This document shows, piece by piece, positions 47,743-59,149 of a stretch of 64,000 nt of DNA. The position numbers and the translations under genes are program-made. The stretch lies in assembly GCA_008973525.1 (NCBI GenBank), contig WACJ01000109.1, positions 1 through 64,000 of the forward strand, given 5' to 3'. The DNA is from Stenopsyche tienmushanensis (taxonomy: Eukaryota > Arthropoda > Insecta > Trichoptera > Stenopsychidae). The stretch's first letter is position 1. Every line of letters begins with the position of its first letter. The notes under the pieces were generated by a model. It was not told the DNA's origin, did not search any database, and saw only the letters and a program-made list of their open reading frames with translations.

Positions 47743-50700
47743 TCAATTAACGTGTCCGTTGGTTCTCTTCACATTGTTTTTTCTATCCAGTTGGGCCGTG
47801 AGCGACGGCGGAACGAGCCAGAGACTATCGCAATATCTCATTAGCGCTTCGGTAACGCGACAACTGTTAGCCGCCATCTGTACTTGTGCTTCGAGTCCAT
47901 CAGCAGGTCTTATTACAAGACTAAAAAGATGTTATATTGATTATTTTCAACAAATTAAAAAATATATTTATATACATTCATATTTTGCAAAGCTTTTAGA
48001 TCGAGCACGGCAATAAAATACAATTATTTTTTTTTCGCTCGATATAAAAGCCGAGTATGTTATGAGTATTTATTGATTATAAAAATACCTAGGTGGAAAT
48101 AATGTGGGAGCAATTATCATTGCAACGTTATGCTCTGACATTTTATTCGATGCTTGATATTGCGAAATGAGATTCATCAACCTCAATAATTCTAAGAGTG
48201 TTGCTCTGTGTTCAAATGCCATCAGCAAAACCAATAAATTGAGTGCTCGACCTTGTGCCGGACCATCCAAAGCTGAAATAATAGAATTATTACTGTTAAT
48301 GCATGATTATCTCGAGAACAAATTTGAAATAACGATATACAATATATATTTACAATGAGTTTGATAGAATAGTTGCACTAATTCCGATGTAAGAATCGGC
48401 TGAGGGAGCTCTCGCAGGAATTTTTTAAGCGTTGCCGATACATCATGACATCCCGCACAAGCTATTGCCTTATCGATGATATGTGGATCGGTGTAGAAAT
48501 TACGCTCAATTTCGCTGCATAGCGTTTCAACCTAAAACCACATAAACATAGTATTGTTACATTGATGATAGAATAAAAATATACATCGTTTCGTTAAGAT
48601 TTCAATTCCACCTTGTGTTTATTTCCTGCTACTCTCAGAATGCCTTCTTCGTTGACTCGCTTAGCTAAGCCCTCCAATAGCATTCTTAAGATTTTTGGTA
48701 CAACAGAACCAGCCTCGCCCGCAACTAGATGATCTTTACGGATCAATGTTAATAGTGACACTCCGAAAACATTATTTTCTGCAATCGACGACACAATTTA
48801 AAATCATATTCGCATTAATGATCGTTATAAATTCTGGCATTTCGTATGTATGTATAAATACCTTCTTTCTTTTTCCTTTTGTATGGTTTCCTCTTTTGGA
48901 ATGGTAGATTGTGACGATCATACAGCGCTGTTAGATCCAACCATAAAAGCGGCATGAGCTTTTTGAGTTGATTCTCAGAGAGTTCTTCTATATTATTGGC
49001 ATAGCCTTCTTCCGGCCAATCCTTTCAATCAAAATATAATATTAATAAAAGCAAATACTATATACAATCGAATATAAATTTGATTAATATGTAAATAAAT
49101 ACCTCATCGATGATGAAATTCTCAGTATCTTTCTTGAATTTTTGCTCAAAGCTTAATATTTCATGCGATAGAGCACGCGATAAATTATTTTTATCGTCTC
49201 CTAATCGTTCGGATGCTACACTATGTGCTCTCGTAACCGATGAATGTGATTGTTTACGCCGACTGAAAAATTAATCAATCCCGTTATAATTTCAGATTTA
49301 AAATCATGATCATATAGTTATAAAATAGTTGCGTTACTTGTTGACATCGTTGTCTTGTAATTGAGCAGACGTCGGTATTCTTTCTCGACCGAGTCTAGGT
49401 CCTTGGATCGTACCAAATCGTTGATATCCTAATAACTCTATTCCTTCTATAAATTCAAATACAATTTAATAATAACGTGATAAATGCAATTTTATTCTTG
49501 TTCATATGATTTATGATAATACCTGTGTTTGATGCAACGTCCGCCCAATGCAATTCAGACGGTTTGAATAGTTCTTGGAAGCGAATCTGTTCATAATGTA
49601 GAGGCGGTGAATGTCCAACGGCGTCTGGATCGCGGGGAAGCTGATGGGGAAACGACGTCAATGGTGCAGACGGTGTTCGATACAATGCTTGTCTTGTTAT
49701 TGCAAAGTTGTCACTGAAAACATTTGATTTGATCAGTATATTGTCGGTTTGGTATGCATAACGTTGAATTGTTTAAGATATTTACTTCATGGAAATAGGA
49801 TGTGGATCGGCCCATTCTGTCGGGGGACTGCCTGATCCACCACTCGGTAATGAATCGAGCGAATCTGGCGTTGCACTACGGGAACGAGGTTCACTACCGC
49901 TTGAGTTCTGTAAAATAAACCAATCGTCAAAATACAGATCCATCGCCAACGACTATACTGTTGCAATTGTATTTTGATATTATTATTTTGTACTACCTAC
50001 AATTTGTCATTTGGAATAACAATATATCATATACAGTTAGTATTTTTAATATTCGGTCTAAATTTTTATTGTATTGAAAATTTTGTTGGATATTTTCAGC
50101 CGATTGATTGAAGAAATTTATACTTTTCTGATCTGTCTTTTGAGTTCATACCATAACAATTTTATGGGATTAATTACAGTGGTTGAGGCGAAGTTTCAAA
50201 ACACTTTTGGGCAATTATAATGGAACTATTAATGATTTAATTAAATGATTGACATTTTTCTGAAATATATTTCTCTTTACACCATAACTTACCCATATAA
50301 CAATCGCTTATGATTATGTTAATGTTTCAAATTCTTGACTCTTCATTAGGTTTGCACCAAATTGTTCTTCCATTAGATTGGAATCAATTATTTTAATTTA
50401 TATTATAATGTATATTTTTTAAATAACATACAAACATAGTATATATAACTATAACTAGAACTATACTATGTTAGAAAGTGTCTACCTGATAGAGCTTGTG
50501 TGATCGTACAGATCATAGAAAATATCGCAAAAAGTCCTAAAAAAAGATAGAATGGCTGCAAGGTTTGTATGCCCAATCGGTCCGCTTTTCGGACCGCTGA
50601 TATGACGAATGAGCGCCTCTCGATCGGACGTCATGTCCGAACATTTCTGCAGAACGAATACGAACTATTATTACAAAACGAAGTTAGACCGGGAAAGACC

Positions 50701-51994
50701 GGGTTGGTGTTCTGCGTTTTGCGCCCCAAGCCCAATTGCGCCCGTGGCGGGCGCCTGCTTTGCCACGCCCTTATTACGGCTCTGATATTTAACATCACTA
50801 AATATAGAGTTTTAATTAATGTCATTTGTAATTAAATGATTCTCTGAGTTAGTCTTTATTTAGTGTATTTGCTCTATAGTAGAATTTTTCCTTCTTGTAC
50901 ATATTTTGTTGAAATATGCAATAAATTTCATTTTTGGCATAATGAGGGCATAAAGCGCCCGTGGTAAGTATCTAACGTGCCTAAAAGAGGACGGAGTGGC
51001 CACAAGGTATGTGTGCCCAACCGGTCAGCTTTTCGGACCGCTGAAATGACGAATGGACGTATCGCGATCGGACGCAATACCATAAAATGTTTACTATCGG
51101 GTCGGTATTCTACGTTTTGCGCCCCCAACTCAGTTGCTTGCCATGCTTTGCCTTGCCCTTGTTACAGTCCTGTGTTATTTTACTAGTTTCGGTTTCAAAA
51201 ATAATGGTTTTACCAGTTATCGGTTTTGTTCCGGTTCAAAGCACTAATAAATTTACATTGTTAACATTTTTTCTTTTATTATTGATTGGTGGGTATCTAA
51301 ACCATAACTTTAAAAAAATAAAATTTTTGCACTTGGTGAAATAGGATTTTATTTTAGTGGTTTCTGCCCTGGAAAAAACGGATCTTGATGTCTATTTTTC
51401 ATCCAAAACCAAAGATTTTTATGCGAATGGCATATTAAAATTATTAGAAAGATGGAATGAAGTTATAACTATCTATATCTATCTATAAAAACAACATTTT
51501 CGTCCGGCATCACTAATATGAAACATTTCCACAGCAATCGTTTTAACTGGTTTTAACGACTCAAAATGAATTATATCATAAACGTAACACCAGATGCAGA
51601 GGATCATCTTTCAAAATGTTAATATTGTCTTAGGAGTCATAGGATAGTTTGTGTCCAAATGTCTATTTTATTTACGTTGCCCGGACCGAAATGTGTTAAT
51701 TACAAATTACAATTTATACAAACACTCAATCATTTATAATTGATGGATTGCTATTATTTAATTATACCTCATGATCACGGAATACATCTCGGATGTCTGG
51801 TCTCCGTGGACGTTGACGGCGAAGAGTTCGATTGAGATGACGGACTCTCTTCCTTGCTGCATCCGCCTGTGCTCTGGGAAGAAGACGTAAAGCAGCTGCT
51901 ACGTCTGATTCAGACGCTTCATGTCCAGCTTGAAATGGTGCTGCTAATTGAGCTAAACCAGCTGCTATCAGCCATTCAGTTTCTTGCTCACCTT
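47743..51994 (-). CDS. Rho GTPase-activating protein, ARHGAP18/28/40 (conundrum) type, 5' partial
   Basis: Exons found: 51994-51768, 49907-49786, 49713-49523, 49446-49338, 49262-49103, 49021-48862, 48778-48612, 48531-48354, 48272-48089, 47920-47743, all in phase (557 residues to the stop). Order: EQETEWLIAAGL with helical Arg-rich sequence; Ser/Pro-rich linker (SATPDSLDSLPSGG); IIDEDWPEEGYANNIEEL; LTALYDRHNLPF; then the RhoGAP domain (about 325-515) with the arginine finger in GILRVAGNKH, TLKKFLRELPQP and HNVAMIIAPTLFPP. It should speed GTP hydrolysis on a Rho GTPase; RhoA is reported for ARHGAP18 and Rho1 for Drosophila conundrum. The pre-domain 'EDWPEEGY' block marks this subfamily. The first exon found begins mid-codon (2 nt), so upstream exons exist but were not found in 52000-64000. 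Confidence 0.92.
50545..50785 (+). repeat. Palindrome-bearing dispersed repeat, copy 3
   Basis: Contains the intact hairpin core GGTCCGCTTTTCGGACCGC at about 50579 and ends with GGCGGGCGCCTGCTTTGCCA and a CCCTTATTACGGCTCTG tail. It lies in the large intron between the two most 5' RhoGAP exons found (49908-51767). Confidence 0.75.
50950..51180 (+). repeat. Palindrome-bearing dispersed repeat, copy 4
   Basis: Begins with AAAGAGGACGGAGTGGCCAC, carries the hairpin with one stem mismatch (GGTCAGCTTTTCGGACC), and ends in CCCTTGTTACAGTCCTG. It is a direct repeat of the copy about 165 bases upstream, so two members sit almost in tandem in the same RhoGAP intron. Confidence 0.75.
51360..51485 (+). 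mobile_element. mariner-type transposase C-terminal relic
   Basis: A plus-strand frame reads ALEKTDLDVYFSSKTKDFYA then NGILKLLERWNEV, the pattern of mariner transposase C-termini (DFF-S+P-DFY--GI--L--RW). It is followed by AAAACAACATTTTCGTCCGG, which also occurs, as AAAACGACATTTTCGTCCGG, at about 63542. It lies in the large 5' RhoGAP intron. Confidence 0.55.
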
Positions 51995-52859
51995 CTGTAA
52001 TTTCGAACGAAAATAGATTTGGTAAATGATCTTTATTTTATAAAGCTCTCCGTGCATCTTGTACTAGAGTAATTTCGTCAGTGGGATGGATTCGAGGAAC
52101 ATATGGTTAGACAGTCTATCAAAGCTCAAATTAAAATCTGAATAGTGCGTGTGTTTAGCAAAATTTTTCGCTCGGTATACTTATGAAAGCAGCAAAAAAT
52201 GTAAATCATAAGATTCGTCACCGAACAAGTAGACTTGGAGAGAGTTAGTGGTTTGTCAAAAAGCACCAGGCTGTACCCAAATTCACTTTTTACACACAGT
52301 TTTTTTCCCAAGCTAAAATCGTTATTGTCAACATCTGGTTTGCAGAACTAATGGTTTCTCTTTCCTCGTCCACCTTCTGGTTTTGATCATGCATCTTTTT
52401 ATATAACTTTTTTGTTCGCTCTCATTTTGGACGAGCACAACGACACTTATCAACGTGCATCTTCGCGAATTCTTCGACTGATTAAATTCACAAACATAAA
52501 AACAGAAAAATAGACACGCACCAAGGACGTATGTGTATTTCGTATAAGGACACAGAGCTCCCATTCTGATACTCAGTCAACCCATTTTATAGACGTATTT
52601 TTTTAAGATAGATATAATAGTATGTATGTAATTTACACAGCTTCCTTAAATTTGAAGACGATCACGGTAAAGCCCGTTGTGGCGAACTGATGGTTTGTTG
52701 ATGATCTGAATAATCATCGCGAAAGTAAACTCGGGAGAGTCCAGGAACGAATTGGAAGTCGGCTGCCAATATTTTTAGATCGAGTCGATCATCTAGATTA
52801 AAAATTGATCTAATTTTTCGTATCATTAAAATAATGTAAGATTAAAAAAAGAATAAGTT

Positions 52860-53200
52860 CATCTAGTGTGTAAAAATCAATCTCTGTTTGTTCGTATGTA
52901 ATGCGCTGCCATACCGTTCATCAGATTGCGATAAAATTTCGTCCACTTATTGCTAAGAATTGCGCGAATAACATAGGCATAGTCTAATATACAAAAATAA
53001 AAATAAAATGTTTGTTCGTATTTTATGCGCTGCCATACCGTTCATTAGATTGCGATAAAACTTTTCCAACTTATTGTTTACACTTTCTTAAATAATATAA
53101 GTATAGTACAATTAAGTTATAGTAGATCTTATATATAAAAATCGATGTGTGTGTATGATTACTTCTGTGGCAGCAACGCGCCGGATACCGGCAAGATTGT
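52860..53200 (+). mobile_element. Non-autonomous Helitron with repeated 5' units
   Basis: Three start-like units (about 52865, 52984 and 53132) carry AAAAATCAAT or AAAAATAAA, TGCGCTGCCATACCGTTCATC/T and GATAAAACTT. The block ends with TTACTTCTGTGGCAGCAACG then CGCCGGATACCGGCAAG, the family's 3' hairpin end, here with CAAG instead of CTAG. Tandem 5' units followed by a single 3' end suggest one element with internal duplication or several nested in a row. Confidence 0.65.
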
Positions 53201-53239
53201 AATAAAAACTTGTTTTTTCGTTAGTGATCATTCATTTTC

Positions 53240-53402
53240 AATGACAAATGATCGATCTACAACAGCAAATGCACTCATATTATAAGATTCGAGACGCTAA
53301 TTGTAAATTATCTGACTTTTTTGGCTTGTATACAGATTGTCAACGCTAACTTTGCGGCAAAACCTTAGAAAACATCGATTGATGGCAAGAAATTAGAATG
53401 AT
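53240..53402 (+). repeat. Dispersed repeat, direct copy of 14805-14992
   Basis: Colinear partner of the repeat at 14.8 kb, immediately downstream of a Helitron 3' end (53195). The adjoining Helitron is not part of the repeat because it is absent at the other copy. Confidence 0.7.
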
Positions 53403-53964
53403 TGGCAATAAAAAGGGATCCAATTTTTTGCTCAGGTTCTGATCATTTAGAACTAATCGATATTTTTTGTTTCAATAATATTTTATTTTAAAGGGTTAAA
53501 ATATCAAGCGTTTGTATGAAAGTCAGCAATCTTCATCGCCATCGGTTTCTGTCCAATTTGGCCAATTTAGTTTAACCAATGCTAGCGAAATCTGCTTTTA
53601 CGAGTATGTTTTATGCAGATTTCTACTCTCTTCTTAAAATGGTATATCTATTATACGAAAAGATTGTTTATATGATGGATTTATTATAATTAAAATGTAT
53701 ATTGTGTGTATTTGGCCTATCTGTAGAAAATATGGGATATAAGTTGATCTTTTCTGACATTTTCGTTATTTATGTATTTCATTGACAATTATTAGGGTAG
53801 TATTGAGACAAATCGGGAAGTCATGGACATGCATGGCGTCAATTGTCAGCTTTATACAAATCCCTCGAGTCGCTGTCTTAGATTCTAATCTAAATAGCAG
53901 TTGATTCATCGAAAGACTACCGAAGAGAAGAAGTGCCAAAAAATATATTTAGTGGTAGTATAAT

Positions 53965-54575
53965 TTAGCAATCCTTATTCTGTAAATGCTGCATACAATA
54001 TGGATTGGATTTCATTACATAATAGAGTAATTGACAGTGAACTGCTGTAGAAGACACTGACCAGAAGTAGTCTCTAGGGGAAAATATATTCCCATTACAA
54101 TATAAGCATTTAGGGAATATCTTTCCTGTTATATATGTCCTTGCTGCTGAAAATGCACGCTCAGCCTCCACACTCGTTGGAGGTATCGTCATCAGATATT
54201 TAAATGCTAGTTCGAGTTGATGACCGCGTGAGCCCTAATTTTCGTATAACATCAATATGACTGATAAAATTCCTATCTGCTGAGACACGGACTAAAACTC
54301 GCAAAAATCCCGATTTCCCGGCAAATTATTTATTTCCGTCGCTGCAGATGAATACTTATATACTATAATACTTTGATGTGATTCGTAATTATATTACGGA
54401 GGAATACAAAAATTTTGAATCCCGTATCTATTATATTTCATATCGATATTCCCATTATAAGAGTCGAAGTGTAGTAAATACATCACCGGTAGGGAACGGT
54501 TAATATAACAATTTGAAAAACATATATGTACTGTACATATGTATACATAGATTAGACAGTTACTACCCCTAGGCG
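53965..54575 (-). mobile_element. hAT transposase dimerisation-domain relic
   Basis: On the minus strand, ORF 54192-53965 starts MTIPPTSVEAERAFSAARTY, the conserved core of the hAT C-terminal dimerisation domain, preceded by an open Leu-Lys-Tyr context. Upstream (54275-54575) the sequence is an inverted copy of 8786-9085 and starts AGTAACTGTCTAATC, which may be the left terminal repeat. The stretch joining the left end directly to the C-terminal domain suggests internal deletion of the catalytic core. Confidence 0.7.
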
Positions 54576-55668
54576 GTCGAACTTTAAATTGTATTGCAAG
54601 TTGATAATCATGTTTGTATCGCTTTTACAGCTTCATAAAGTGAATATTTATATATTTTTTGAGAATTTTTGGGAAGCTCATATCGAAGCATGAAGCCGAG
54701 TTAGTAAATAAAAATATAAAGGTGAGCAGTGCTTTGTTCACCTCTGTGCGTTTGAGTGGGGAAAAGTGTATCTATTTATACCCGAATGAGTCAAATGTTG
54801 AGTTAGCTGAACTCATCCTGTAAAAACCGTCTGCAACAGCAGGATGTAACATTTTTCAGAGAAATGCATGCGTGTATATGCGAATACATTCGAAATGACC
54901 GTTTCCTGTGTCTTTTCGTGGGCCTTTGTCGAAAGAATCGCTCCTGGCCCACGTGCCGATGATGCATAACTCAATTTTAGGTTTGCGGATTCATCAAGCC
55001 CAGAGATAAGAGCATCGACGGGTTATTTATTAAGACTAATGTCTTAACGGTTAACACGCTGCGGCACAATTTATCTATGCTAATCGTTTTCGGACCCGAA
55101 ATATGCGAGCCGGTGAATAATTTTAATTGTATGCACGCTTCGATCGCAATTAATAACGACCGATGATGATAACCTGTGGCGAGGAGGTAAAAAAGGAGGC
55201 TGGACAAAAAATCGTATAATAATAGCGAAGAGACGGCACGAAATGCCGCTCGAACGGTGGGTTATGAAATAAAAATGTTTACAATTGAAGAACGGAACAG
55301 GTTAAAGATGATTGCGAGATGAATCAGGTGAATTGGTGATCGCTTTGGACGAATGGAGTGTTCCGTTATCGACATAAAAAACATTAATAAGTTTAATGCT
55401 CATTGGAAATTAGTCGATAAAAGAAGACGCATTGACTCCTCGCATGAAAAGGGTTAGCCGGCGATGGTCATAAGAACGACGCACAAAGCTGAGGAGACCA
55501 TATCTGTTTGGTCAACACATTAACTGCGGCAATACTTCGCACATATTGTTTTTTCAATATAGTACTCTAATTTGAATACTCGAGTAAGAAGTGTGTGAAA
55601 AAATATTGCGAAAATAATGTGATGTTTTTCTTTAAATAAAATATAGAGTAATTTATAAAAATATATTT
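54576..55668. other. Unassigned stretch, less AT-rich at 54880-55520
   Basis: No element or exon recognised. 54880-55520 has balanced base composition and contains a 76-codon frame at 54977-55207 (minus) without a known motif. It may be a conserved non-coding or unique upstream region of the RhoGAP gene. Confidence 0.3.
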
Positions 55669-56155
55669 CAGGCTTGTCGGTTTTCAAAACCGGTTTCAAA
55701 AAACCGGGTTTTTAGGCAAAAATTGTAACAAAAATTCGAAAACCGGTTTATTGATCCTGAAACTCAGTTTTTAATATAATTTTTTTTTTCCGTTATTTAA
55801 GAATACTCTTGCATTAGCGTAACAAGACATTGGTCTAAGTAAGAAAAAAAATCTTCTTAGAAGAGTTTTGAAACTTTTTCGTAATTAACTCTTATCTTTA
55901 AAATAGGCAACTGGAGTAAAATGCGAATGTTCTATGAAATTTTCGCCCTCAGGCGACAAAATTCATAGACCGCTTATCAAGTTTCACGTATTAAAGTCTG
56001 CGTAATGCTTTTAATATTGAATAAAATTCGAATAATCTTAATATATCCGTTAGATTAAATTTACTCTTCATATATTTCTTAAAACCGAAAACCGGTGGAA
56101 ACCGGTTTCGTTCGAAAGCTGGTTTTGAAGAATGTCGGTTTTTGTACAAGCCCTA
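55669..56155. mobile_element. MITE with inverted ends and repeated AAACCGGTTT motifs
   Basis: The left end CAGGCTTGTCGGTTTTCAAAA mirrors the right end, which read inwards is TAGGGCTTGTACAAAAACCG. Inside each end the motif AAACCGGTTT and its variants repeat (55690-55750 and 56085-56125), as in subterminal binding-site repeats. About 487 bp, no coding content. CAGG-type ends suggest a hAT MITE, but I could not find an 8-bp duplication. Confidence 0.6.
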
Positions 56156-56429
56156 GAACTAACCCACTATATCAAAACCTGGCAATAATGTAAATGGAAA
56201 ACAACAGGATTGAATGCAGTCATTAAAATCAAGGATAAATCACTATAAACTTTTCAAAAGCAAGAAATCAAGACAAATCTGGAATGATATGATCTATTGG
56301 AAATATTAAAAGGGCACAATTTTCATATTTACCTAATATTAGAAGATACATTAGATGCTCGTTAGTATCAAAGATGGCTTATGAAATGATGATATCTAAA
56401 TAAGAGCTGCCAGGTTATATGATATTTAA

Positions 56430-56789
56430 CCCCTTAAAGAGGTAAGACACAGAATTGTATCCGACTTCCAGTGATTCAGAGAGATCATTCTTACATGTTG
56501 ACCTCGGAGACAGACAGAGACGAAGAGTGTCTTACACGTTGAGTTTGGGGAGAAATAGAGACCCAAAATAGTTAACTCAAATTTATCTACTAATAATGGC
56601 GTGTGAATGATATAATTAATCGATTTCAAGTGTATTGTTTATGTTTACGCAAAGAAATGTACAAGCTTCATACGCGCTGCGACGGTCCTGACAGATAAGT
56701 GGATTTGTACGGATGATAAGTGGCGGACATACAAATATAGCATCTAAGTTCATGATGATTTAAAATTAGATCACTACTCAAAGGGTTTA
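56430..56789 (+). mobile_element. 360-bp TTAA-flanked MITE, copy 1
   Basis: TTAA at 56426-56429 and 56790-56793 flank the element. It starts CCCCTTAAAGAGGTAAGACA, carries CGGAGACAGACAGAGACGAA and GATAAGTGGCGGACATACAAATATAGC, and ends CACTACTCAAAGGGTTTA. The inverted partner at 61556-61913 matches along its length. TTAA duplication points to piggyBac-related mobilisation. Confidence 0.7.
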
Positions 56790-56793
56790 TTAA

Positions 56794-59149
56794 AAAAATT
56801 CTTAATTAAAAATGTAACCACATTAATGCTGCTTTAAATCATCTGTGTATTGGAGAAGTGCTCAATTTTGAAAAAAGAACAATTTCAATAAGTCTTCAAA
56901 AGACAACTAATATAAAAAAATGTAAAAAAATCAACGCGTAATAACATTTTAGCCGATGTTAACCAAAAGACAACTTGATTCATATTACTATGCTTACCGC
57001 ACGCAATGTGTTAATTTATACAAATGTATTCTTATATTATCAGATTTGTATTGAGCCCATCACGTTCTTAGCGTGATTCAAACGAAGTAGTCAAAATTTA
57101 ATGATGATGATGGAATAAATTAAGAATTTCGTTCAAATTGATTTCATAGAAATGAAAAATTTTCGTCATGTATGTCGTGACATTGGATCGAATAGGGTGG
57201 AAGGTGTAATTTAATATGTTATACATTGATCTGATGAAGAAATATGTTTTTGGCTTTGGCTGGTGAAACCAATTTCATCAATCGTGTCACATTGGTACAG
57301 ACACATCAGGTGTTCTTATGGATATTTAAATGAATTCCAATCAGCTCCAAGCAGAAGATTACACACGACTTAATTGACTTTTTGACACAACCAAAATATG
57401 AAAATTGACGTTGTGCAACGCAGAAAACAGTTGAGGGTTATGCCTCAAGACCCGTTAGAAGCCACGCATGAATAAATTAAAACATTGGTCCAAGAGAGGA
57501 AATCGAGGAAGCTACGTGAAAGGAATACTCCAACGAAGAGCATATAACGGATACAAAAGTAATGCGATAGACCAAATTAGAAAGTTCATCAAAGCTAAGT
57601 AAATATAACAGTAATTGCAGAAGAGACATTATTTCAAGCTATGCGACATGGAAAAATCGCTAAAATTATCGAGCGTAGCGGTACTTTGAAAATCGAACAT
57701 TCATCAATGATCGAAAATCGAGACCCACTTTTGCAGCAAAACCGCTTTTGTTACTGTATTTCTTAACTTTTTTTCTGAATCGCCAACCAACGTGACCTCT
57801 TCAAGGATACGGGAATAAAGAGGACACTCATCTGTGTCTCATTGTTTTCGATTTACGACACCCACGCGGCAAGTGCCTCGACCCAATGCCCATATATAGC
57901 GAAAAACAGTAATTTTTCCGCATTGACTGACAATGAAAGTCGTTGAAGAGCCCAAAGGTCAAACACGAACTGCAATAACCTAGGTCAACAACTTCACTAC
58001 GTTATAATTTTCAAAATATACAAAATTTGCACGAAGACGTCCCAGAATGACCGATAAAGGAATTTTGGTTCTTGAATTCCGGGTTCAATCACGTACGACA
58101 TTTGTGTTACATTGCGTGATCTGAAGAACTGAAGAGGCTCGTTAAAATTAAATGAGGCGTGTTAAATAATAGTGTTTCACAAATAAGAAAAAAAAACGTA
58201 GACAACAGCTATGGAAGATGTAATTGGATTAGTTCATAAACAAGACGTTCGATCATTATTAGACGAGTCATGTTATGATAGATGTGGAAGCGTGGGAATA
58301 AGTCCCAGTCCTCCTTCTAAAGTATCCAATCCCAAAACATCTGAAAATCTTAGGAGATTGCTGATGAAAACAGGAAATATGATATATTGCTACTGGATTC
58401 GAAGAAGCTTACTTCTTGTTTTCCTCGAAAATCGTCGAAATTTAATGGTTGAACTTGGCTTTTGCTGATTGTTCTTTCTTTTCTCGCACATCATATCCAG
58501 CAAATCAGGCTGAAATTGATTTGTCAATCAACTCTAAAAGCTGCCGTTGGTCAATCATTTCATAATTATGAAGATTAACACGCAAGCAAGCGGACAAAAG
58601 GAGCTAAGTACGCAAACTAAAGGTCGTCTATTTAAATTCAGCCTTTCTTTGTCCAACTGCAAGTACGCTGCTTGTTATTCCCGTCAATCAGACGGAGAAG
58701 AAAAAAAGACGTATGTTAAAATAGATGTAGTATTTCGGATGATTTTAATGATGTCAAAACACTTCGGCGGCATTGAATTTTAGTGAAATTGAAGAGGCAT
58801 AACGAAATTTGCGTGTCCATCGCCTGTTAGCACTCGAAGAGCCGAAGCAAATGCCAAGCTGAGCAGAAAATGTCAAGGGTACAATATCAACTGTATAATA
58901 ATTATTTATCGTCGTTTATTTGAGGCAGCCTTTCTCAAAATATTAATATCCTTAAAAATTAACCATAAATGAGATTTATTTGGAGGATATGTGATGGGAT
59001 CTCATTGCTTCCATGCATGGTTAAATCGGGGTAAAGTTATTTTCACTGTTTTAAGTTGAGATTCGTAAACAAATATATGTAAAGAATTATGTTTATGGCT
59101 TTCTATGTATACGCAAAAAAATTTTTGGATACCGGTTGTGTTTGTGTCA
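56794..59149. other. Unassigned tract with short frames
   Basis: AT-rich to 57200, then more mixed. Frames at 58211-58468 and 58547-58783 (plus) have no recognisable domain; 57300-58150 contains decayed, stop-rich sequence that looks like old transposon. A short segment near 57165-57205 resembles 7475-7510 (CGTGACATTGGAT..AATAGGG against CATGACATTGGAC..CATAGGG). Confidence 0.3.

Noticed and set aside
52126..52564. Minus-strand ORFs upstream of the RhoGAP exons, considered as 5' RhoGAP exons
   Set aside because: Composition and motifs do not fit the subfamily's N-terminus, and no donor in the needed phase was seen.
58211..58783. Two plus-strand ORFs (MEDVIGLVHKQDVRSLLDES..., MVNHFIIMKINTQ...)
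   Set aside because: No family recognised and flanked by decayed repeats. The first looks protein-like but is not enough for a gene call.
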